Source: Melioribacteraceae bacterium
GTDB lineage: Bacteria > Bacteroidota > Ignavibacteria > Ignavibacteriales > Melioribacteraceae
Assembly: GCA_015486905.1 (NCBI GenBank)
Contig: WFQV01000379.1
Span: 1-7,560, forward strand
Reading direction: 5' to 3'
Length of the DNA stretch: 7,560 nt
Made by a program: the position numbers and the translations under genes. The notes under the pieces were generated by a model. That model was not told the origin of the DNA, searched no databases, and worked only from the letters and a program-made list of their open reading frames with translations. Every line of letters begins with the position of its first letter. The first letter of the stretch is position 1. Shown here one piece after another: positions 1 through 5,379 of the stretch.

Positions 1-434
1 ATGCCGCCATCTTTGGTTTTGTAAACCGTCATAGTATCCCCGGTTCCACCGCAGGCAAAACCGAATTCCGAATTGAGGAAATAAAATGAAACGATATCTT
101 TTCTTGTGCTATCAACGGTGCTCCAGCTATTTCCCCCGTCGCTTGTTCTCCTTATTCCACATTTATAATCAGGATAGATCACAGTTGATGTGTCAACAAC
201 GTAAAGTCCTTTCCAAACGGATTTAACAGTATCCTTAATTTTCCAGGTATTGCCTCCATCCGTAGTTTTAAAAACATGACTGTCTCCAAGTATCCATCCG
301 ATTTCGGAAGAAGCAAATCTAATTGTATTGAGGTTTTCATTAGAAGTAAAGGATTTCTTAATTCATTGACCTTTGACAATAAAAGGGAAAAGAATTAAAA
401 GTATTATTAAGCTTGCTACTCTAGAACTTTTCAT
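1..434 (-). pseudogene. Secreted YCF48/BNR-repeat-like protein, interrupted by in-frame TGA, cut by window edge
   Basis: Read on the minus strand from ATG at 434, with a GGGGTG ribosome site 6 bases upstream. The first 23 codons give a clear signal peptide: basic MKSSR, then a hydrophobic core, ending FIVKGQ. Codon 24 (363-365) is TGA. The same frame then stays open to the window edge for 120 more codons. That part shows three BNR/YCF48-type motifs: TTDGGNTW at virtual residues 57-64, TSDGGNSW at 97-104, and KTKDGG at 139-144, with GW and GF strand motifs between them. Such repeats form beta-propeller blades in exported proteins of Bacteroidota and Ignavibacteria. Mature proteins of this type often begin QW, so TGG to TGA is the likely change. 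A sequencing error, or a real nonsense mutation, would explain it. Recoding of TGA is unlikely because neighbouring genes end with TGA and use TGG for Trp. The molecular function is unknown and the 3' end is outside the window. Confidence 0.75.
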
Positions 435-472
435 TTTAATCACCCCAAAATATTTAGAAAATCTTTGTTTTT

Positions 473-528
473 AAATGTAAATAAAATAGTTTAAAAAAGG
501 TTTGCCATTATCAAATGTAAATAAAATA
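473..528. repeat. 16-bp exact direct repeat, 40-bp period
   Basis: AAATGTAAATAAAATA occurs at 473-488 and again at 513-528. On the minus strand each copy ends in a TACATTT core. The 512-519 copy reads TACATTTG, an exact match to the Bacteroidota -7 element TAnnTTTG, and the other copy has one mismatch. They lie 38 to 78 bases upstream of the minus-strand signal-peptide ATG, so they may be duplicated promoter or operator sequence for that gene. No good -33 TTTG stands at the right distance, so the promoter reading is tentative. Confidence 0.55.
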
Positions 529-541
529 TTTTGAATTATTC

Positions 542-597
542 TACGCAGATTGAAAGCTACCCCGAAAATTTTCGGGTTCGCCAATTAAACTGCGCTA
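542..597. repeat. Nested inverted repeat around a 16-bp perfect palindrome
   Basis: The core CCCGAAAATTTTCGGG (561-576) is a perfect palindrome. It is flanked by ATTG (549-552) and CAAT (582-585), and further out by TACGCAG (542-548) and CTGCGCTA (590-597), which pair with one bulged C. Together this gives a possible hairpin of about 56 bases with internal loops. There is no T-run directly after it on either strand, so a plain intrinsic terminator is not clear. It could be a decayed palindromic repeat element or a protein-binding site. Confidence 0.6.
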
Positions 598-686
598 CAA
601 TTTAGTTTCCAAAACAGAATTCATTTTTCATATGCATGTTACCTACTGGCAATTAGGCGGCATGAATGTTTTTAATTTTTAATTGA

Positions 687-733
687 GCTTTGCTCTTGCC
701 CGGGTGAAAAAAGTCATTTTTTACGAGCAAAGC
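687..733. repeat. Inverted repeat with 9-bp perfect arms and inner A6/T6 stem
   Basis: GCTTTGCTC (687-695) pairs perfectly with GAGCAAAGC (725-733). Inside lies a second weak stem of six A against six T (GTGAAAAAA against TTTTTTAC, one bulge). The 8-base sequence TTGCCCGG between the outer and inner left arms is unpaired. The role is unknown: a hairpin in a transcript, or the end of a small element. Confidence 0.6.
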
Positions 734-743
734 AAAGTAATCT

Positions 744-827
744 GTTAAGCATTTAACGTTGGTTTGGCAATTAACAAATTGCTTCTTCCGGCTTGTTACG
801 CATTAACAATTACCGAGAGGGAAGTAG
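744..827. repeat. Cluster of consecutive short hairpins
   Basis: Several inverted repeats follow one another. These are GTTAA-gcat-TTAAC (744-757), GCAATT-aaca-AATTGC (767-782), and TTGTTA-cgcat-TAACAA (793-809). The last is enclosed by CTTCTTCC (782-789) and GGAAGTAG (820-827), which pair with one mismatch. The first and third units share the pattern GTTA-(A/C)-GCAT-(T)-TAAC, 51 bases apart. TAACAA at 772-777 could also pair with TTGTTA at 793-798. The region may encode a folded RNA or be a decayed recombination site; I cannot assign it. Confidence 0.5.
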
Positions 828-859
828 TTATTGTGTACAAAATGGAGAGTAGCAATCTG
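827..859. repeat. Copy 1 of a short dispersed intergenic repeat
   Basis: This 33-base unit starts GTTATTGTG and ends AGCAATCTG. It shares the same start, the AATCTG end and a purine-rich middle with a 34-base unit at 7465-7498. Both resemble the common intergenic repeat that begins GTCATTGCGAGGAGCG and ends GCAATCT, which I know from several bacterial genomes. The ATTGt/GCAAT ends are near-inverted, and the middle of this copy has diverged strongly. Confidence 0.45.
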
Positions 860-942
860 TTTTTCTCGTATAGTTCCGGTTCGATATTCGCCTTTTTTGA
901 ATAGGACAATATATAATTAGTACAACTATTTAAATATTATAC

Positions 943-972
943 TTGACAAATAGTAGATTTTTTTTAAAGTTG
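943..972 (+). promoter_or_regulatory. Promoter of the ATPase gene
   Basis: TTGACA (943-948) gives a consensus -35 hexamer. The -10 at 16-base spacing is only TAAAGT. Read by Bacteroidota rules, TTG (943-945) and TAAAGTTG (965-972) match TTTG-n19-TAnnTTTG with one mismatch in the -7 box. Either way transcription would start near 975-980, about 40 bases before the ATG at 1018. It is the only convincing promoter before the downstream gene block. Confidence 0.5.
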
Positions 973-1003
973 CTAGTTGCTTAATTAAAATATTATTTAT
1001 CTC

Positions 1004-1008
1004 GGAGG
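1004..1008 (+). promoter_or_regulatory. Ribosome binding site deciding the ATPase start
   Basis: GGAGG sits 9 bases before ATG 1018. An earlier in-frame ATG at 1009 directly touches this site and leaves no spacer, so 1018 is the better start. Confidence 0.75.
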
Positions 1009-1017
1009 ATGAAAATA

Positions 1018-2193
1018 ATGTATTTCCCTCGAAGAATTCAAAATGAACTTCTTTCTCATTTAAACGAGCGCCAAATTACTGTGATTACAGGAATGAGACG
1101 AACAGGAAAAACTACGTTACTTAAATGGTTATTTGACAGAGTGAATACCCAAAACAAAATTTTTGTTGATTTTGAAAGGATGGACAATCGTGCGCTTTTC
1201 AGTGAAGCGAATTACGATAACATAATTAAGGCGCTTATCCTTCAAGGGTTAAATACAAATCAAAAGTTATTTTTGTTTTTAGACGAAATCCAACTGGTTA
1301 AAAATTTGCCAAGTGTAATAAAATATCTTTACGATAAATATGAAATAAAATTCGTTGTTACAGGCTCAAGTTCTTATTATCTGAAAAATATGTTTACCGA
1401 GTCTTTAGCCGGACGTAAAAAAATCTTTAATCTAACAACACTCGACTTTTTGGAATTTTTAACTTTCAAAGGTGTACATGCAGAGTCTCAGCCCTTCCCT
1501 TTCTCCTCGTTTTTTTCAAATGAGTTTGATAGGTTAAAGTTTTATTACAATGAATATATCGAATATGGCGGATTCCCGGAAGTAGCACTGCAAGAGAGCG
1601 CCGAAAAAAAAATTGATATTCTAAATGATATTGTAAACTCGTATATTTACGTCGATTTACAAACTCTTGCCGATATTCGAAATATCGACAATTTAAACAG
1701 GCTATTGAAATTACTTGCAAAAAGAATTGGCTCGAAACTAATAATAAATAAAATTGCCTCGCTTACAAAAATTACGCGGATTACAATCAATAACTATATT
1801 AAGTTACTGGAGAATACTTTTTTCATTAGCAGAGTTTCTGTTTATTCGAAAAATCCGGAACGTGACATTACCAAAGCAAAAAAATTATACTTTTGCGACA
1901 ACGGAATAATAACTGTTTTGGGAAATGCTTCATCGGGATATAAATTTGAAAATGCGATATTTAATCAGTTGTCTAAATTCGGAACGCTGCAATATTATTC
2001 GCAAAAAAACGGGAAAGAAATTGATTTTATCTTAAATGGTGTAGCTTTTGAAGTTAAAGAAAGTCCGGATATGTTTGATTTGAAAAAACTTAGTCGTTTG
2101 GCAAATAAAATAGAAATTAAAGAATATAAGCTGATAGGCAGATATAGAGTGGAAAATTTCTCTGATTATATTTGGGGAGGCACCATAAGGTGA
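1018..2193 (+). CDS. AAA-type ATPase with C-terminal DUF4143 domain
   Basis: The product has 391 residues, a normal length for the AAA_14/DUF4143 family. Walker A is GMRRTGKTT at residues 25-33 (Lys31). Walker B is LFLDE ending at Asp89-Glu90, followed by a sensor-like TGSSS at 115-119. The C-terminal half is DUF4143, with a winged-helix-like stretch (IASLTKITRITINNYIKLLE), the YFCDNGI motif, and a nuclease-like core, D336 ... E345-V-K347, of the PD-(D/E)xK type. The family binds ATP and is thought to act on nucleic acid or in stress/defence settings, but its cellular role is not settled. No signal peptide or membrane segment is seen. It has its own promoter and strong ribosome site. Its TGA overlaps a GTG of the following pgeF remnant, so it is directly fused to a broken gene. 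Such ATPases are patchily distributed and often look acquired. Family assignment is firm, function is not. Confidence 0.9.
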   Translation: MYFPRRIQNELLSHLNERQITVITGMRRTGKTTLLKWLFDRVNTQNKIFVDFERMDNRALFSEANYDNIIKALILQGLNTNQKLFLFLDEIQLVKNLPSVIKYLYDKYEIKFVVTGSSSYYLKNMFTESLAGRKKIFNLTTLDFLEFLTFKGVHAESQPFPFSSFFSNEFDRLKFYYNEYIEYGGFPEVALQESAEKKIDILNDIVNSYIYVDLQTLADIRNIDNLNRLLKLLAKRIGSKLIINKIASLTKITRITINNYIKLLENTFFISRVSVYSKNPERDITKAKKLYFCDNGIITVLGNASSGYKFENAIFNQLSKFGTLQYYSQKNGKEIDFILNGVAFEVKESPDMFDLKKLSRLANKIEIKEYKLIGRYRVENFSDYIWGGTIR

Positions 2194-2735
2194 GGTCTTC
2201 TCAGGAACAAATTCACAGCGATATTATTAAGGTTGTTACACAGCCCGGCAAGCGATGCAATGGTTACCGCGCGGAAAAATATTGCACTTGCCGTTTCAAT
2301 TGCGGATTGCACACCGATACTAATTTACGACAAGAAGAATAAAATTATTGCCGGTGTTCACTCGGGCTGGCGCGGTACGTACAAACGGATTTTAGAGAAA
2401 ACAATTCGAAAAATGTTAAAGGAATTTAATTCCGACCCGCAAAATATTATTGCGTATTTAGGACCTTCGATTTGTCAAAAGCATTACGAAGTAGGGGACG
2501 AAGTGGCAAAAAAATTTACCCGGGAATTTGTGTTTGAAAAAAAAGCAGGTTGTTCTTAGACGTTGCAGGAATTAATGTAAAAATGCTTTTGGAAAACGGT
2601 GTGCCTGAAATGAATATTGAAAAATCGGAACTTTGCACTTTTGAAGCAAAAGGAATGCTACATTCCTACCGGCGTGACAAAGAAAAATCCGGAAGGGGCT
2701 TTGCAGTAATAATGATGAAAGACGAAGATGAATAA
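2190..2735 (+). pseudogene. pgeF: pgeF (YfiH/DUF152) remnant: 5' truncated, two frameshifts
   Basis: Three frames together spell the C-terminal two thirds of a PgeF/YfiH protein, a zinc-site enzyme family linked to purine nucleoside cleavage and to correct peptidoglycan composition. From 2190 one frame gives QEQIHSDIIKVVTQPG, with the zinc-ligand His of the HSD motif. Near 2250-2253 the frame shifts and continues DAMVTARKN, then ADCTP (ligand Cys) and GVHSGWRG (ligand His). At the A8 run 2537-2544 it shifts again, into FLDVAGINVKMLLENGV, then ELCTFE and the family end HSYRRDKEKSGR. All three ligand residues survive, but the usual first 70-90 residues are absent, and their place is taken by the ATPase gene. 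GTG 2190 has a GGGGAGG site at 2174-2180, yet that frame stops at TAA 2340-2342. The last frame overlaps the eamA start by 8 bases, as an intact operon member would. Sequencing indels could explain the shifts but not the missing 5' part. Confidence 0.85.
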
Positions 2736-3642
2736 CGAGAATTTGAAAATCGGTTCCGGTTACGCTTTTATCTGCCTTCTCTGGGGCTCTACCTGGTTAA
2801 TGATTCGCATCGGATTGGAATCTTTAACTCCCCTTGTTGCTGCAGGTTCACGCTTTGTATTTGCTTCGGTTTTCATCTGGTTGATAATGAGGTACAGAAA
2901 TGTAAAACTTCAAACGGACAAGGAGGCGGTTAAACTTTACTTGATAATGGGATTTTTTTCTTTTGTTATCCCGTTCGGTTTGGTTTACTGGGCGGAGCAG
3001 TTCATACCGTCGGGCTTGACATCTATTCTATTTGGTACCTTCCCCTTTTTTGTTGTGATTTTTTCTAAAATATTAATTCGCTCCGAGCGGGTTGGCGCGG
3101 GTAAAGTAGCAGGAATCGTAATTGGGTTTATTGGCATTTACTTGATTTACTCTGAAGACATGAACGTTAAATTAAACCAATACATTTTGGGAATGACGGT
3201 GGTTTTAATAAGTGCGGCAATGCAAGGCTGGATCACCGTATTGATTAAAATAAAGGGGAAAAGATTAAATCCGCTGTCAATGAATTTGGTCCCTCTAATT
3301 ATCGCCGGCTTTACAATGTTGATTTTAGGCATATTATTTGAGAACACTTCAAAAGTGACAATAGATTCCAAGGCAGTTCTCTCAGTGCTTTACTTGGCGT
3401 TCTTCGGCACGGTGCTGACATTCACAATTTACTATTGGCTGATGAAAAGAATTAATGTAATAATTCTTTCCCTTTCGTCTTTTATTACTCCTATCATTGC
3501 TTTAATTTTAGGACACATTATTTTGAGCGAAAACTTTTCCTCCCAAGTTGTCTTCGGAAGCGGTCTGGTACTAACCGGAATTTTATTCGCTAATTTGGAA
3601 GGGCTGTTTAAATATTTTAAGAAAAGGACAAGATTCGGATGA
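2728..3642 (+). CDS. EamA/DMT-family transporter
   Basis: The product is a 304-residue inner-membrane protein with about ten hydrophobic helices, roughly at 9-28, 36-55, 69-87, 94-115, 124-142, 150-171, 183-203, 215-238, 243-263 and 272-292. This is the usual layout of two EamA repeats of five helices. Typical family motifs are LLWGSTWLMIRIGLES and the following P...A.SRF in the first repeat. In the second repeat they are FFGTVLTFTIYYWLMKRI and SSFITPIIALILGHIILSE. Drug/metabolite transporters of this type mostly export small metabolites or amino acids; the substrate cannot be told from sequence. The tail is basic (KYFKKRTRFG). The start overlaps the end of the pgeF remnant by 8 bases and the stop overlaps the folB start (ATGA). 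It sits before folate genes, but no family knowledge ties it to folate. Confidence 0.9.
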   Translation: MNNENLKIGSGYAFICLLWGSTWLMIRIGLESLTPLVAAGSRFVFASVFIWLIMRYRNVKLQTDKEAVKLYLIMGFFSFVIPFGLVYWAEQFIPSGLTSILFGTFPFFVVIFSKILIRSERVGAGKVAGIVIGFIGIYLIYSEDMNVKLNQYILGMTVVLISAAMQGWITVLIKIKGKRLNPLSMNLVPLIIAGFTMLILGILFENTSKVTIDSKAVLSVLYLAFFGTVLTFTIYYWLMKRINVIILSLSSFITPIIALILGHIILSENFSSQVVFGSGLVLTGILFANLEGLFKYFKKRTRFG

Positions 3643-4004
3643 ATGTAATTAGAATTAAAAACGCAACGTTCTACGCCTATCACGGTACAATGAAGGAAGA
3701 ACAATACATCGGCGGCAAGTTCGAAGCGGACGTTGATATTTACACCGATTTTTCAGAAGCAGCGGCAACGGATGATTTGAACAAGACAATTAATTACGAA
3801 AAGGTTTACCGCTTTATGAACGAGATTGTTAACGGTCACAAATATTTTTTGATTGAAACAATTGCTACCCGCTTGGCTGAAAGTCTAATTGAGCAGTTTC
3901 CTCAAATCCAAAAAATTGCCGTTAGAATTCGTAAGAACAGCGTGCCGGTTGGCGGTGTGCTCGATTATGTAGAAGCCGAAGTTGTTAAAGAAAGGGAAAA
4001 ATGA
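3639..4004 (+). CDS. folB: Dihydroneopterin aldolase
   Basis: This 121-residue cytosolic enzyme converts 7,8-dihydroneopterin to 6-hydroxymethyl-7,8-dihydropterin and glycolaldehyde in folate synthesis. It is full length for the family. By comparison with the Staphylococcus aureus enzyme, the key residues are in place. Glu21 follows the YHG motif (residues 14-16), Tyr53 lies in DDLNKTINY, Glu73 in LIETIA, and Lys99 in VRIRKN. The last helps proton transfer in the active site. The start ATG overlaps the eamA stop as ATGA, and the stop overlaps the folK start the same way. The next enzyme of the pathway therefore follows directly and translational coupling is likely. I see nothing unusual in the protein. 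Confidence 0.95.
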   Translation: MNVIRIKNATFYAYHGTMKEEQYIGGKFEADVDIYTDFSEAAATDDLNKTINYEKVYRFMNEIVNGHKYFLIETIATRLAESLIEQFPQIQKIAVRIRKNSVPVGGVLDYVEAEVVKEREK

Positions 4005-4528
4005 CAGACGTTTTTTTAAGCCTTGGCTCTAACAAAGGTGACAGACTGAAATATTTGAATGAAGCTCTAAATTTTTTGAACAGGTTGAAAAACAGCTCGG
4101 TTCAAAAAGTCGCTTCTATTTACGAAACTCTTCCTTTAGGTTTTGAAGAGCAGGAAAATTTTTACAACACGGCTGTCTTGCTTAAGACAGAACTGAATCC
4201 GTTCGAACTTCTACGACAAATAAAGGAAATTGAAAAGGAAGTCGGAAGAACCAAATCGTTCCGCTGGGGACCGCGTGAAATTGACATCGACATTCTGCTT
4301 TTTGGAAATTCGGTAATTGAAACAGAAGAGTTGACTGTCCCTCACAAATATTTGACCGAACGTGACTTTGCCATAGTTCCCCTATTGGAAATTAAGGATG
4401 ATGTAATTCATCCCGTATCGAAAAAAAATTTGAGCAATTACCTTGCTTTGATTGATTCAAAGCAGATAATACATAAATTTGTGTTTTGGAAAAATAATTT
4501 TTCGGGAGAAGAAATTGTCCGACACTAA
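4001..4528 (+). CDS. folK: 2-amino-4-hydroxy-6-hydroxymethyldihydropteridine pyrophosphokinase
   Basis: FolK (HPPK) transfers pyrophosphate from ATP to 6-hydroxymethyl-7,8-dihydropterin, the product of FolB. The 175-residue protein begins with the family motif FLSLGSNKGDR (residues 5-15). It has YETLPLGFEEQENFYN for pterin and loop contacts, and carries the signature RWGPREIDIDILLF (88-101). In the signature Arg92 binds ATP, and Asp95 and Asp97 bind the two magnesium ions. VPHKYLTERDFAIVPLLEI is the usual closing motif. About 25 residues after HPVSKKNLSNYL form a tail longer than in short homologues. The ORF starts inside the folB stop (ATGA) and ends 14 bases inside the next gene. Confidence 0.95.
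   Translation: MTDVFLSLGSNKGDRLKYLNEALNFLNRLKNSSVQKVASIYETLPLGFEEQENFYNTAVLLKTELNPFELLRQIKEIEKEVGRTKSFRWGPREIDIDILLFGNSVIETEELTVPHKYLTERDFAIVPLLEIKDDVIHPVSKKNLSNYLALIDSKQIIHKFVFWKNNFSGEEIVRH
4505..4508 (+). promoter_or_regulatory. Ribosome site deciding a TTG start
   Basis: GGAG lies 6 bases before TTG 4515 inside the end of folK. No ATG or GTG is suitably placed before the P-loop of the kinase, so TTG 4515 is the likely start. An in-frame TTG at 4479 would add 12 residues unlike the family. Confidence 0.65.
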
Positions 4529-5171
4529 TTTCATTGCAATAGAAGGCGTAATAGGAGTAGGAAAGACTTCCCTGGCGGGAAAACTTGCGGAAAAATTGAA
4601 AGCAAAGCTAATCTTGGAGGAGTTTGAAGAGAACCCCTTCCTCGAAAAATTTTACAACGATAGAAAACGTTACGCTTTTCAAACACAGATGTTCTTTCTG
4701 ATTAACCGTTTCAAACAACAACAGAATCTTGGACATGAAGACCTTTTCTCCCAGTACGTTGTTTCCGATTATATCTTTGACAAGGACAGAATTTTTGCTT
4801 ACCTAAATCTTTCGGAAGAAGAATTAAAACTTTACGAATCACTTTTCCCGCTGCTAAAAAGAGACTTACGCAAGTACGACTTGGTTGTTTTTCTTCAGTC
4901 AAGCGTAGATAGGCTAATGTACAATATTAAAAAGCGCGGAAGGAAATTCGAACGGAATATTACGCGGAGTTACATCGAACAGCTGAGTGAAGCTTACAAC
5001 GATTTCTTCTTCAAATACAATGACACACCATTGTTAATCGTAAATACAACAGATATTGATTTCGTGAACAATGACGAAGATTTTGAAAAACTTTACAATC
5101 AAATCTTCAGAACGGACAGAGCTTTTATTGAGTACTTTAATCCTGAAGGGAAACTGAGAAATGATATTTAA
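4515..5171 (+). CDS. Deoxynucleoside kinase (dAK/dGK type)
   Basis: From TTG 4515 the product has 218 residues, typical for bacterial dNK-family kinases, which phosphorylate deoxyadenosine or deoxyguanosine for dNTP salvage. The P-loop is GVIGVGKTS at 11-19 (Lys17). Next comes the substrate-site stretch with EEFEENPFLEKFY (35-47) and FFLINRF (60-66). VVSDYIFDKDRIFA (82-95) contains the catalytic acid Asp85 and the DR pair at 91-92. The lid motif is KKRGRKFE (139-146), followed by YNDFFFKY. A longer in-frame start at TTG 4479 is possible but less likely. The gene overlaps folK by 14 bases and the next small gene by 11. A folK-kinase pair recurs in Bacteroidota-related genomes, to my knowledge, so it probably reflects shared control of nucleotide and one-carbon supply. 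The exact nucleoside preference cannot be read here. Confidence 0.88.
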   Translation: MSDTNFIAIEGVIGVGKTSLAGKLAEKLKAKLILEEFEENPFLEKFYNDRKRYAFQTQMFFLINRFKQQQNLGHEDLFSQYVVSDYIFDKDRIFAYLNLSEEELKLYESLFPLLKRDLRKYDLVVFLQSSVDRLMYNIKKRGRKFERNITRSYIEQLSEAYNDFFFKYNDTPLLIVNTTDIDFVNNDEDFEKLYNQIFRTDRAFIEYFNPEGKLRNDI

Positions 5172-5379
5172 ATTAATTTATTACATAATTATCTTTTACC
5201 TAATTTACAAGTTAGGCAAATACGTTGTTAGACTATGGCTGCAAGGCACAAAGAAAAATTCGGAAGTTCAAGACCAATCCCCAAAAACCAAATTAAATAT
5301 TAAAAAGGAAGACATTGTAGAAGCTGAGTTTGAGGACATCACGGAGGAGAAGGAGAAGGAAGGAGAAAAGAAGGATTAA
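5161..5379 (+). CDS. Small membrane-anchored protein with charged tail
   Basis: This is a 72-residue protein I cannot assign to a named function. Residues 2-18 are a strongly hydrophobic, tyrosine- and isoleucine-rich segment (IFKLIYYIIIFYLIYKL). A basic/aromatic stretch follows (GKYVVRLW), then a polar linker and a very acidic-basic tail, VEAEFEDITEEKEKEGEKKD. This suggests one membrane helix with a cytoplasmic charged tail. It resembles the small DUF4834-like proteins of Bacteroidota in layout only. It overlaps the kinase by 11 bases and shares one base with the next start (TAATG), so its place in a tight operon supports it as a real gene. The purine-rich DNA coding the tail (5342-5374) also supplies several AGGAG-type ribosome sites for the next gene. 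Confidence 0.7.
   Translation: MIFKLIYYIIIFYLIYKLGKYVVRLWLQGTKKNSEVQDQSPKTKLNIKKEDIVEAEFEDITEEKEKEGEKKD

Larger units (their letters stand above)
435..1008. other. 574-base intergenic region, rich in repeats and hairpins
   Basis: No coding region is supported here: all frames are broken by frequent stops and I recognise no protein motif or tRNA. It separates the minus-strand BNR gene from the plus-strand ATPase gene, so it should hold two divergent promoters. Its content is listed separately: a direct repeat near 473-528, a nested inverted repeat at 542-597, hairpins at 687-733 and 744-827, a dispersed-repeat copy at 827-859, and a promoter at 943-972. The stretch 860-940 is AT-rich with nothing recognisable. 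Confidence 0.7.

Noticed and set aside
179..379. 66-residue minus-strand frame starting TTG
   Set aside because: It is a different frame from the one carrying the signal peptide and BNR motifs, and its product shows no family features.
541..600. tRNA-like sequence on the minus strand (GTAGCGCAGTTTAATTGG)
   Set aside because: The start resembles a tRNA D-arm, but there is no acceptor stem, anticodon arm or T-arm at the right spacing. The symmetry is better explained by the palindrome.
632..682. 16-codon open frame MHVTYWQLGGMNVFNF
   Set aside because: Too short, no ribosome site, no recognised family; kept only as part of the intergenic region.
1466..1720. 84-residue open frame on the minus strand
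   Set aside because: Lies fully inside the ATPase gene and has no motif or ribosome site; a shadow of the real gene. The same holds for the other minus-strand frames inside folB, folK, kinase, GT9 and ppx.
744..2193. Integron gene cassette carrying the ATPase
   Set aside because: The attC-like arms are weak, the gap to the gene is about 200 bases, and no second site is seen after the ATPase gene, which runs directly into pgeF.
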